The notes under the pieces: model-generated
What the model was told of the DNA's origin: nothing
The model's input: the letters and a program-made list of their open reading frames with translations, nothing else
Databases searched by the model: none
Assembly (NCBI GenBank): GCA_964196155.1
Contig: CAXMRP010000097.1
Coordinates: forward strand, 1-10,983
DNA from: CAXMRP01 sp964196155
Lineage (GTDB): Bacteria > Pseudomonadota > Alphaproteobacteria > Rhizobiales > Afifellaceae
DNA length: 10,983 bases
Direction: 5' to 3'
Program-made: the position numbers and the translations under genes
Shown here: in pieces, positions 1 to 6,317 of the stretch
Layout: each line of letters starts with the position of its first letter
Numbering within the stretch: position 1 is the stretch's first letter

Positions 1-2097
1 CCCGGCCGTCTGCTCGAGCGTGAAGACAATGCGCCCGTCGGTCGCCACGCCATGGATCAGCGTCGCGCTCTGAACTGACCAGCTGACGTCATCGCCCTTG
101 GAATCCACACCCGTGTCGCCGGTAACGTTCGGGTTCAGCGAGAAGGTAAGCTCCTCGTCAGCGCCGACATTCACCAGCGCCGCAAGTTCGGCATAGGTGA
201 AGGTGCGAGTGGTCGTCTGTCCGCCGCCCTCGCTGTTGCCGGTTGAGCCCTCAATGCCGTCAACTGGCGCAAGATCGCCAGGATCAAAGTTGTTCAGCGC
301 ATCCTCGTGAACCGTCTTGCTCAGCGCAGAAACGTCAGCCAGCTCCGGTATGTCGTTCTCAACCTTGACGATGAACGTGCCAACCGCGCCGGAGACGCTG
401 TCGCCATCGGCATCGATGCCGATGACGATCTTGCCGAAGTCGATGCCCTCGGCCGTGCCGAGCTGGTCGTCGCCGGTGATCAGCGTGAAGCCGGCATCGC
501 CTTCAGCGGCGGCATGGTCGAGCTGGTCGTCGAGGTCGAACGTCCAGGAACCGTCGGCGTTTACCGTCAGGGTGAAGACAGTGCGATCGCCGCCGCCGTC
601 GTTTGCCGTCGCCGTCAGCGTGTAGACATCGTCAGAGGGATCGGTCGGCGTGCCGCCATTGTTGACCGTTACCACATAGGACAGCTTGTCGCCCTGCGAC
701 CACAGGACCGGAAGGTCGTCCGCGGCCAGGGTCGTATTCAGCAGGATGGACAGCGGCTCGTCGGCGCCGGACGTGAACAGCGCGGTCAGCGAGCCGGCGA
801 CACCAGACGCCTCGTCGCCGTCCTTGCCGCGGGCCAACTCGTCAATGCCGGTTGAGTTGTCGTCGGTCGGACCCGTGTCGTCGTTGTCGTCAGTGGCGTC
901 GACGGCCGCGTTCAGGCTGTCCTCAACCACCGTCGCCACGATCGGCGTCGCGACCAAGTTTGGCAACGGCTCATCTTCGACAACCGTCACATCCAACGTT
1001 TGGGATACGATATGGCCGTCACCATCTTCGACAATGACTTTAATGCCAGTAATGATGCCGCTTTCGGCGTCGCTGCCATAGTCGTTCGGCATGCCGTCAA
1101 GCAGCGTGACCTTGATCTGCAATGGCTCGGTAGCACCTGGAGCGACCGAATCGGGGCCAATGATCTCGATCGTAATGACATCGTTACCATTATAAGAACC
1201 GGTGATCGTTTTTCCATCAGGCGAAAGCGTCCAGTCGATGACGATCGGGTTGCCGTCTTTATCCAATGGGACGTAGGGGACGACGCCGTTTTCGAGCCAT
1301 TCAATCAAACACTCCGGATCAGTGGGATCACCAAGTGTGATACTTATGACCGGTGACCCATCCGCGGTCACCTCGCCGGCAACGATATCAATTTCGGTTG
1401 GGAGCTCCGGTGTTGTGCCACCGGGATCACCATTGGTCGGGTTGGTTGCGGGCTCCTCAACGATCAAGGGATCAGTGTCAAGTCTAAGAGTGGGTGGTTC
1501 GCTTTCAACAAGAAGCGGCTCGAGCAGTTCAGGCTGTTCCAGGATGGGGAAGGCCAGTGCTGTCGGCGGCAGCAGCGGGGTCAGGTCGAAGGGCGGGCTG
1601 ATGCCAGGATGGGTCGCCGCGGCATTGATGCCGGAGGAATCAACGGCTTCGTCGCCGGCATCACCAGGACCGGCGATGTTGATGCCTTGGGCGGCGAGCG
1701 CATCGGCAAGTGTCTGCGCCGGAATCTGGACGTCGCCGACATACAATATGGGGAAATTGGAGATGGCGCCGACGATCACATAGACCGTGCCGTCAGGTTG
1801 GATGAGGCGGAGATCGTCACCGTCGATCTGGGCCTGCGTGAGCGATGTGCCGGCAGGTAGCCGAACGGAACCGTCGGCGCCAATCACGACCTGGACGATC
1901 GTTTCCGCCGCCGGTGCGGTTGGCGGCGAGGCGCCGGTGCCCTCTGCGGCTTCTGCGGCTTCTTCCTCGACCGGCGTGCCGTCCGTCGCCTGGGCAAGCT
2001 GGAAGGCCTGCTCGTCGTCGCCGATGACAAAGGCCTCGCTGTCCAGCGCGTTGGCAGAAAAACCCTCAGTCTGCGTGGTTCCGGTCTTCTCGGTCAC
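1..2097 (-). CDS. Large type I-secreted repeat adhesin (LapA/BapA-like), N-terminal 699 residues, runs off the left edge
   Basis: Probable cell-surface adhesin for biofilm formation, of the kind exported by type I secretion and held in the outer membrane by its N-terminus. The frame is open from a GTG at 2097 to base 1, with an AGGAGG seven bases before the start; an ATG-only search would miss it. Layout: residues 1-66 acidic and Ala/Glu-rich; 67-138 a compact, probably beta-rich module (VQVVIGADGSV ... LYVGDVQI); 139-235 a Pro-rich linker; about 236-372 a first extracellular domain; about 373-582 a complete repeat of the T1SS-143/DUF5801 type (starts VVEDEPLP, contains DGSWTFDLDDQLDHAA and DADGDSVSG, ends VENDIPEL); and from 583 the start of a second repeat. 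Asp is very abundant, as in calcium-stabilised adhesins. There is no Sec signal peptide, as expected for a C-terminal type I signal, which would lie outside the window. One Cys (C263) is unusual for this class. The divergent LapG-like protease gene supports the assignment. The family call is firm; the exact ligand is unknown. Confidence 0.9.
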   Translation of the reverse strand, partial: MTEKTGTTQTEGFSANALDSEAFVIGDDEQAFQLAQATDGTPVEEEAAEAAEGTGASPPTAPAAETIVQVVIGADGSVRLPAGTSLTQAQIDGDDLRLIQPDGTVYVIVGAISNFPILYVGDVQIPAQTLADALAAQGINIAGPGDAGDEAVDSSGINAAATHPGISPPFDLTPLLPPTALAFPILEQPELLEPLLVESEPPTLRLDTDPLIVEEPATNPTNGDPGGTTPELPTEIDIVAGEVTADGSPVISITLGDPTDPECLIEWLENGVVPYVPLDKDGNPIVIDWTLSPDGKTITGSYNGNDVITIEIIGPDSVAPGATEPLQIKVTLLDGMPNDYGSDAESGIITGIKVIVEDGDGHIVSQTLDVTVVEDEPLPNLVATPIVATVVEDSLNAAVDATDDNDDTGPTDDNSTGIDELARGKDGDEASGVAGSLTALFTSGADEPLSILLNTTLAADDLPVLWSQGDKLSYVVTVNNGGTPTDPSDDVYTLTATANDGGGDRTVFTLTVNADGSWTFDLDDQLDHAAAEGDAGFTLITGDDQLGTAEGIDFGKIVIGIDADGDSVSGAVGTFIVKVENDIPELADVSALSKTVHEDALNNFDPGDLAPVDGIEGSTGNSEGGGQTTTRTFTYAELAALVNVGADEELTFSLNPNVTGDTGVDSKGDDVSWSVQSATLIHGVATDGRIVFTLEQTAG

Positions 2098-2104
2098 GGC
2101 ACGT

Positions 2105-2110
2105 CCTCCT
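2105..2110 (-). promoter_or_regulatory. Strong Shine-Dalgarno for the adhesin (AGGAGG)
   Basis: Reading the minus strand, AGGAGG is followed by seven bases and then GTG ACC GAG. This fixes the start at 2097. The GTG two codons earlier (2103) is followed within two codons by an in-frame TGA, so it cannot be the start. Confidence 0.85.
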
Positions 2111-2596
2111 GAAATCCCCAAGCGGCGCACGGGCGCCACAGATATGTCCTAATTGGAGACGGATATTTCATATTGTCGGGCCGACCGCAACCAGCCGGAA
2201 AGCAAAAAGATATATTATTTTATGTTTTCGACGGTAAGTTTTTAATAACGTTAACAGAAATGATATAATATTATATTCATCTTCGAGATTCGGCGATGTT
2301 GGGCGGCGGGTTGGATGCGGCGCGTTGCTGCGATCGGAACTGAGTTAGCCCGTGGCCGGAATTGCCAAGTTATTCCGCGGCGTTGAAACTTTGAATCAAT
2401 TTAAACATGCCTGCCTTCTCGATTAACAATGCATTAAACATGAATATAACGTAAATCCTGTGTTTTGGTAAATATCAAATTAAATTTTTGTTAGAAAAAC
2501 GGAAGTTCAATTTTTCAATCGTTCAACCACGTCTTTTGACCTGATAATAAGGTCTTTCTATTAGCGTCTGCTGACAATAAATATGCAGGTGTCACA
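2111..2596. promoter_or_regulatory. Divergent control region between adhesin and lapG-like gene, AT-rich
   Basis: This 486-bp stretch has no credible gene. Two blocks (about 2205-2280 and 2395-2560) are strikingly AT-rich against GC-rich neighbours; the part between (2281-2390) is GC-rich. Visible elements are: a 14-bp AT-only palindrome at 2263-2276 that carries TATAAT on both strands; an 11-bp dyad GTCGG-G-CCGAC at 2175-2185; and a GGCGC/GCGCC hairpin with a 4-base loop at 2124-2137, just upstream of the adhesin Shine-Dalgarno, so probably in its leader. It must hold both promoters. I could not identify a convincing -35/-10 pair for the adhesin. Confidence 0.6.
2536..2564 (+). promoter_or_regulatory. 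Candidate sigma70-type promoter for the lapG-like gene
   Basis: TTGACC (2536-2541), a 17-base spacer and TATTAG (2559-2564) place a transcription start near 2571, about 26 bases before the ATG. A 5-bp inverted repeat, GACCT (2538-2542) and AGGTC (2550-2554), overlaps the -35 and the spacer and could be a regulator site. Found by eye only; -10 boxes in alphaproteobacteria are loosely conserved. Confidence 0.4.
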
Positions 2597-3535
2597 ATGA
2601 ATAATAAGTATAGGGGTACCGCTTGGCCAAGTGCGCCGGCGCGGCTGGCGCTTCGGCGTCATGGCGATGTGTCCTGGTTCGCGCTTGGGAGTGTCCTGGC
2701 GCTCGCTTGGTCGGTATTGGCCGCCATGCCGGCACAGGCGGCGCCGGCGGAAGATTATTTCGCCAATCAGGGCAAGCCGGACGTGATTCGTCTGGCCGCA
2801 GCGATTCCGGCAGCGATTCCGGCATCGGCGGCACCGGCACCAATCCCGGCGCCGCGTCCGGCCCGGTTCGTCGTCAATGCATCGCCCGGCGTCGCGCATG
2901 ACACTTATGGCGTGTTCGGCTCCGTCGCCATTGCCTTCCGGGCGCTGCCGGCGGTAAAGCGCTGGCGGGCGGTGCTTGCCGAAGAGGGTGACAAATATTT
3001 CGGCCAGGGCTGCAAAAACGAAGGCCTGTGCCAGTCCTCCGCCATGAAAAACCTGCAGCAGATCCGCCGCGACGCCGCCGGGCTGCCGCGCGGGGCGATG
3101 CTGGCGCTGGTCAATCGCCAGGTCAATCAGGCGCTGATCTACAAGAGCGACGAGGCGGCTTTCGGGCAACTCGACCACTGGGCCGGGCTCGGCGAGACGG
3201 CGCGGCGCGGCACGGCCGATTGCGAGGATTTCGCCATCGCCAAGATGTGGATTTTGAAAAGCCTCGGCTTCGAACTGGACGACATGCAGCTCGTTGTCCT
3301 GAGGGACGTCAAGCGCGGCCGCTACCATGCCGTTCTGGCGGCGCATCTGGGCGGCGAGGCGCTGATCCTCGACAATGTCACCGACACGGTCTTCGCCGAC
3401 AAGGTGGCGCGTTACTACAAGCCGATCTATTCGCTCAGCCAATCCGGGTCGTGGATACACGGCTTCCGCTCCGGCCAGCCGGCGCAGGTGGCGTCCAGTG
3501 GCGGCTTCGCCGCGGTCAATCCGGGCGGTCAATAG
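2597..3535 (+). CDS. LapG-like periplasmic transglutaminase-like cysteine protease (BTLCP family)
   Basis: Predicted periplasmic protease that clips the N-terminus of a LapA-type adhesin and so releases it from the cell surface. The protein has 312 residues. Residues 1-48 form a Sec signal with a long basic N-region, a hydrophobic core at about 27-43 and cleavage after AQA (48/49). An Ala/Pro-rich linker follows (about 67-90), then the protease domain (about 105-292). The catalytic triad of the family is in place: C209 (in TADCEDFAIAK), H244 (in RYHAVLA) and D259 (in LILDN). Acidic residues on both sides of the cysteine (D208, E210) match the calcium-binding neighbourhood described for LapG. 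The ATG at 2597 is preceded by AGGTG five bases upstream; the only other Met near the N-terminus (M44) lies inside the signal peptide. The gene is divergent from the repeat adhesin, its likely substrate. Activity in Pseudomonas is held in check by the c-di-GMP receptor LapD, and no such gene is in this window. Close relatives are often labelled DUF920 or 'transglutaminase-like cysteine peptidase'. Confidence 0.9.
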   Translation: MNNKYRGTAWPSAPARLALRRHGDVSWFALGSVLALAWSVLAAMPAQAAPAEDYFANQGKPDVIRLAAAIPAAIPASAAPAPIPAPRPARFVVNASPGVAHDTYGVFGSVAIAFRALPAVKRWRAVLAEEGDKYFGQGCKNEGLCQSSAMKNLQQIRRDAAGLPRGAMLALVNRQVNQALIYKSDEAAFGQLDHWAGLGETARRGTADCEDFAIAKMWILKSLGFELDDMQLVVLRDVKRGRYHAVLAAHLGGEALILDNVTDTVFADKVARYYKPIYSLSQSGSWIHGFRSGQPAQVASSGGFAAVNPGGQ

Positions 3536-3647
3536 GGCCAAGGCGCCAGCCGGCGGCGTGCCGGCCTATCCTCGATACAGGACGCGACCGCCCTCGCGCG
3601 GTAAAGCCTTCACCGGCTAGTTGACCATAGCAAGGTTCACTGCCCGG

Positions 3648-3672
3648 AAGCCCCGCCATCCGGCGGGGTTTT
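3648..3672 (+). terminator. Rho-independent terminator after the lapG-like gene
   Basis: CCCCGCC (3651-3657), loop ATCC, GGCGGGG (3662-3668), then TTTT (3669-3672). Flanking AAG pairs with the T run and lengthens the stem. It lies 113 bp after the stop at 3535, so the lapG-like gene is probably transcribed alone. Confidence 0.85.
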
Positions 3673-3882
3673 CCTGTTCCGTTTGGATGCGCCCGGATGC
3701 CCTCATAGTCGCTCGGGTATTCCCACCCCAAGTGATGCAAGGAAAGTATGCGTTTATACGGTCAGCGATTTCCGCTTTTCGGCGGTTCCAGGTCCGTTCA
3801 TGGGAGTAAAGCTGACATCATAGAGGTGGTTGCCGAATTCCGAACTTGACCCTAAGCGGACATGAAACTGCCCACGCGGCGA
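3673..3882. other. Intergenic stretch with no gene, holding repeat copy A
   Basis: No supportable coding sequence between the terminator and the merR remnant. Its right half is made of interspersed repeat material (see 3765-3863). The left half (3673-3764) shows nothing recognisable. Confidence 0.5.
3765..3863 (+). repeat. Interspersed repeat, copy A (contains a 52-bp core)
   Basis: The core at 3801-3852 (TGGGAGTAAAGCTGACATC ... AACTTGACCC) matches 7687-7738 at 51 of 52 positions (G3835 versus A7721) in the same orientation. It is followed by the tail TAAGCGGACAT. It is preceded at 3765-3784 by a block resembling, in inverted orientation, 7616-7637 (GCCGAAAAGCGGAAATC against GCCCGAAAGCGGAAATC). 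It encodes no protein. The minus-strand reading through the core (EFGNHLYDVSFTP) resembles stray peptides seen in many rhizobial annotations, which suggests a multi-copy genomic repeat. Confidence 0.8.
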
Positions 3883-4128
3883 TCAAACGCTTGCATAAAG
3901 CGCATCGATAATCGGACAGTCCGGAACGTCTCCGCGACTGCATTCTGCGACCATCGTCCTGAGCCCGCGCTCAAGCCGGCGCAGGTCGGCAATCTTCCTA
4001 TGAACCGCCTTGAGATCGGCGCTTGTCATGGTGTGGATTTCGCCGCAAGTCAGCGTGCCCTCGTCAACCAGCCTAAGCATGGCGCGAATTTCGTCCAGAC
4101 TGAAGCCAAGGTCGCACTTATCGGCCAT
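3883..4128 (-). pseudogene. merR: merR remnant: C-terminal mercury-sensing half, DNA-binding domain lost
   Basis: The frame reads as 81 residues and matches the second half of the mercury-responsive repressor/activator MerR: LGFSLDEIRAMLRLVDEG, then the dimerisation helix (KIADLRRLERGLRTMV), ending CPIIDALYASV. All three cysteines that bind Hg(II) in MerR are present: in TLTCGE, in VAECSR and in VPDCPII. The winged helix-turn-helix half (roughly the first 55-60 codons) is missing. Recognisable homology stops near 4113 and merA sequence begins at about 4129 on the other strand. The ATG at 4128 is at the junction and has no obvious Shine-Dalgarno, so the fragment is probably not made. Without its DNA-binding half it could not act as a regulator. 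Confidence 0.85.
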
Positions 4129-4446
4129 GGCACGATCGGCGGCACCTGCGTCAATGTCGGCTGCGTACCCTCAAAGGCGATGATCCGGGCCGTGGAGCCG
4201 CTCCATCAGACGCGTGCCGCGGGCCGGTTTGACGGCATTACCGTACAAGCGAGCCTGACCGACTGGCGCGCCGTTCGCGATCAGAAAGATGCGCTCGTTA
4301 AAGAGCTGCGAAACGCCAAGTATGTGGACCTCCTGCCGGCCTATGACGGGGTCGATTATATTGAGGGAAAGGCTCATTTCATGGCTGAAGGACTAAATGT
4401 TGACGGTCATCCGCTGGACGCCGAAAACCCGTCAGCAGCCGACTAA
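4129..4446 (+). pseudogene. merA: merA remnant: internal mercuric reductase fragment with the redox-active cysteine pair
   Basis: From GTIGGTCVNVGCVPSKAMIR onward this is mercuric ion reductase, a cytoplasmic FAD/NADPH flavoenzyme that reduces Hg(II) to Hg(0). The active-site pair CVNVGC is intact (codons at 4147 and 4162), followed by about 85 further residues typical of MerA (TDWRAVRDQKDALVKELR, DYIEGKAHF). The N-terminal part, including the first FAD-binding glycine motif and any HMA domain, is missing. The frame also stops at 4444-4446, shortly after VDGHPLDAE, so the rest of the FAD domain and all NADPH, central and dimerisation domains are absent; intact MerA is several times longer. 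The frame is open back to an ATG at 3862, but that part is antisense to merR and is not real coding. Repeat-family sequence begins 12 bp after the stop. Confidence 0.88.
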
Positions 4447-4458
4447 ATCAACAAAATA

Positions 4459-4475
4459 GACCCAAAGCGGGCATT
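4459..4475 (+). repeat. Tail fragment of the interspersed repeat family
   Basis: GACCCAAAGCGGGCAT (4459-4474) matches the tail of copy A, GACCCTAAGCGGACAT (3848-3863), at 14 of 16 positions. The corresponding part of copy B, at 7734, is more diverged. The mer remnant is thus bracketed by this motif. It is short, so membership of the family is probable rather than certain. Confidence 0.5.
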
Positions 4476-4502
4476 GGGGCCCCCAGAGTCTGATCCGTGT
4501 TG

Positions 4503-4802
4503 CTATGCGCGAATATACCTCCAGCCATTTGCTTGCCGTTCAGCGATATGGGTCATTGCGGCCGACACTGTACGGATCGTTCCCGGACACTCAATCGCCT
4601 GCGCTGTCAGCGAGTTTTTGCAAATCCTGAGCATCGGGTCGGTCTCAGGATCAGATCCTGCAACAGCCAAGCGCACCGCGTCGGCGTTGACGACGATTTC
4701 GATTTCAGCGTCCGGCCAGGCCTTAAGCGCGTTGCGCGCATTGCCGCGGGCGCGGGTAAGGGCGTTTTCGGTCGGCGCGTGGAGGACAATTTTGCGGGGC
4801 AT
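4503..4802 (-). CDS. Small DsrE/DsrF-family protein
   Basis: A 99-residue soluble protein that matches the DsrE-like family (COG1416 type): a beta strand MPRKIVLHAPT, a helix with ALTRARGNARNALKA, the strand AEIEIVVNADAVRLAVAG, the cysteine motif ICKNSL (C61), and the C-terminal MTHIAERQANGWRYIRA. DsrE proteins bind or relay sulfur as a persulfide on a conserved cysteine; C61 lies where that cysteine is expected, and C72 follows. The start ATG is 7 bp after the ATPase stop (TAG at 4810-4812) with no strong Shine-Dalgarno, which suggests translational coupling as the last gene of the operon. A role in handling sulfur from the imported substrate is an inference from position; many DsrE-like proteins have no proven function. 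Confidence 0.75.
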   Translation of the reverse strand: MPRKIVLHAPTENALTRARGNARNALKAWPDAEIEIVVNADAVRLAVAGSDPETDPMLRICKNSLTAQAIECPGTIRTVSAAMTHIAERQANGWRYIRA

Positions 4803-4809
4803 AGTGTTT

Positions 4810-5556
4810 CTAACTCAGCTTGGTGGCGATTTTCGCCGCGACTTCGAACAGCGCCGGCACGTCCCGCCGCCTGGGCCGGACCAGCGGCACATCAATCTCA
4901 TAGGCGATGTGCGCCGGGCTGCCGCCGAGCACGATAACCCGGTCGGCCAGAAACACGGCCTCCTCAATGTCATGGGTTACGAAGATGACGGCCGTCTGGC
5001 TTGCCTCCCATATACTGAGGAGTTCGGCCTGAAGATTTTGCCGCGTTATTGCATCGACGGCGCTGAACGGCTCGTCCATCAGGAGGAGATCCGGCTTTAC
5101 GGCAAGCGCGCGGGCGATCCCGACCCGTTGCCGCTGGCCGCCGGACAGCTGAAATGGCCACCGCCGCGCCAATTCGCTCAGGCCCACAAGGCGCAGGGAT
5201 TCGGCTATGCGCGTCTGGCGCTCCGCGGCACTTATTGCAAGACTTTCCAGCCCGTAGGCGACATTTGCCTCAACCCGCCGCCACGGCATCAGCCGCGCAT
5301 CTTGGAAGACCATGGCTCGCCGGCGCCGCTTTGGATCAAAGGACGCGGCAAGTGCGATGGAGCCGCCATTCGCCGGCACAAGTCCGGCAATGATCCGCAA
5401 CAATGTCGACTTGCCAACGCCCGACCCGCCGACGATGGCCAGGAATTCGTTCCGCTCAAGCAAAAAAGAAAGGCCGTCGAAAACGGGATCAGCGGCCTCG
5501 GGGAACTTGAAATTGAGGTCGTCGATCGTCAGGACGGCTGCCAACGGAGAATCCAT
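4810..5556 (-). CDS. ABC transporter ATPase, sulfonate/taurine/nitrate type (SsuB/TauB-like)
   Basis: Cytoplasmic ATPase (248 residues) that powers import through the neighbouring permease. All motifs are intact: Walker A GGSGVGKST (43-51), Q-loop Q85 in MVFQDARLMPW, signature LSGGQRQR (137-144), Walker B LLLMDEP (157-163), D-loop SAVD, and the H-loop histidine H195 in VTHDIEEA. The QDARLMPW Q-loop and the short C-terminus without a regulatory domain are typical of the SsuB/TauB/NrtD group. The ATG at 5556 lies inside the end of the permease gene (28-bp overlap), so the two are probably translated in a coupled manner. Substrate cannot be inferred from the ATPase. Confidence 0.93.
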   Translation of the reverse strand: MDSPLAAVLTIDDLNFKFPEAADPVFDGLSFLLERNEFLAIVGGSGVGKSTLLRIIAGLVPANGGSIALAASFDPKRRRRAMVFQDARLMPWRRVEANVAYGLESLAISAAERQTRIAESLRLVGLSELARRWPFQLSGGQRQRVGIARALAVKPDLLLMDEPFSAVDAITRQNLQAELLSIWEASQTAVIFVTHDIEEAVFLADRVIVLGGSPAHIAYEIDVPLVRPRRRDVPALFEVAAKIATKLS

Positions 5557-6296
5557 CTCTGGATCAGGGAAAAGATGAAGTCACTCATAGAGTAAACCGC
5601 CGATATGGCCAGCATGTAAACAACGACCGCCTCATAGGCGCCGACGCCGGCGGCGGAGTTCATTTCCTGGCCCATACCCGGCACGCCGAGAAGCTCTGCC
5701 GCAATCAGCGTCATCCAGGCCTGGCCAATGCCGGTCCGCACCCCGGCCAGGATGCCCGGAGCGGCAGCCGGCAGGATGGCGCTGCGGGTACGATTGAAGA
5801 ACCCGCCATGGCCGAAGGCGCGGGCAAGTTCACTGAAACCCGGATCGACATTGCGCACCGCGCTATAGGCGGCAAAATAGTTCACCCAAAATACGCCGAT
5901 AGAGATAACAAACGCCGCGCCGGCATGGCTCACCTTGAACCAGGCAATCGCAAACACCACCCAGGCAAGTGGCGGGATCGGCCGCAGGATACGGGCGAGA
6001 TAGGCATGGAAATAATCAAAACCGCGAAGTGTCGCAGCGGACACCCCGACAAACATGCCGAAAACGGTGCCAAGCCAGAACCCCCACACATAGTGGACGA
6101 GGCTTGACGAAATCGCCGGCCACAGGCGTTCGGAGGCGATTTCGTCCTTGAGCGCGGGGATGACAAGGAAAGGGTCCGGCATCGTACCGGGCCCGCTCCA
6201 TTGATAATGGGCAGCGGTTTTCCACAAGACGAGAAAACCGAAAAGCCCTGCCGACCCAAGAAGAAACCGGGTCGTCCGGCCGGATTTTTCTATCAT
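5529..6296 (-). CDS. ABC transporter permease, sulfonate/taurine/nitrate type (SsuC/TauC-like)
   Basis: Inner-membrane permease of 255 residues, normal length for this group. Hydrophobic segments are visible near residues 11-27, 67-90, 100-125, 125-150, 185-215 and 225-245. The cytoplasmic EAA loop that docks the ATPase is clear: ELARAFGHGGFFNRTRSAIL followed by PAAAPGILAGVRTGIGQAW. The ATG is 21 bp downstream of the solute-binding protein stop. Together with the flanking genes it makes a complete importer (binding protein, permease, ATPase), with the permease probably acting as a homodimer. Confidence 0.92.
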   Translation of the reverse strand: MIEKSGRTTRFLLGSAGLFGFLVLWKTAAHYQWSGPGTMPDPFLVIPALKDEIASERLWPAISSSLVHYVWGFWLGTVFGMFVGVSAATLRGFDYFHAYLARILRPIPPLAWVVFAIAWFKVSHAGAAFVISIGVFWVNYFAAYSAVRNVDPGFSELARAFGHGGFFNRTRSAILPAAAPGILAGVRTGIGQAWMTLIAAELLGVPGMGQEMNSAAGVGAYEAVVVYMLAISAVYSMSDFIFSLIQRWILRWQPS

Positions 6297-6317
6297 GGCG
6301 CCACGTCTGCGAAAAGA

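Noticed and set aside
307..1860. Several plus-strand frames across the adhesin region
   Set aside because: They are shadows of the 699-codon minus-strand adhesin frame. Their Ser/Ala/Val- or Arg-rich compositions reflect GC-rich repeat DNA read backwards.
2561..3541. Minus-strand open frame of 326 codons opposite the lapG-like gene
   Set aside because: It covers the whole lapG-like gene in antisense, whose catalytic triad and signal peptide are clear. Its own translation is low in structure and matches no family.
3862..4446. A single 194-codon plus-strand gene starting in the repeat tail
   Set aside because: Only the part from about 4129 is merA. The earlier part is antisense to merR cysteine-motif sequence, so the long frame is an accident of the deletion.
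4471..4490. GC-rich palindrome (TTGGGGCCCCCA) after the DsrE-like gene as a terminator
   Set aside because: The symmetry leaves almost no loop, and no T run follows on the minus strand, so it does not meet the criteria for an intrinsic terminator.
4474..5595. Long plus-strand open frame of 373 codons opposite the ATPase gene
   Set aside because: It is the antisense shadow of an ABC ATPase with every motif intact. The translation shows no family resemblance and is rich in His, Arg and Pro, as GC-rich antisense frames are.
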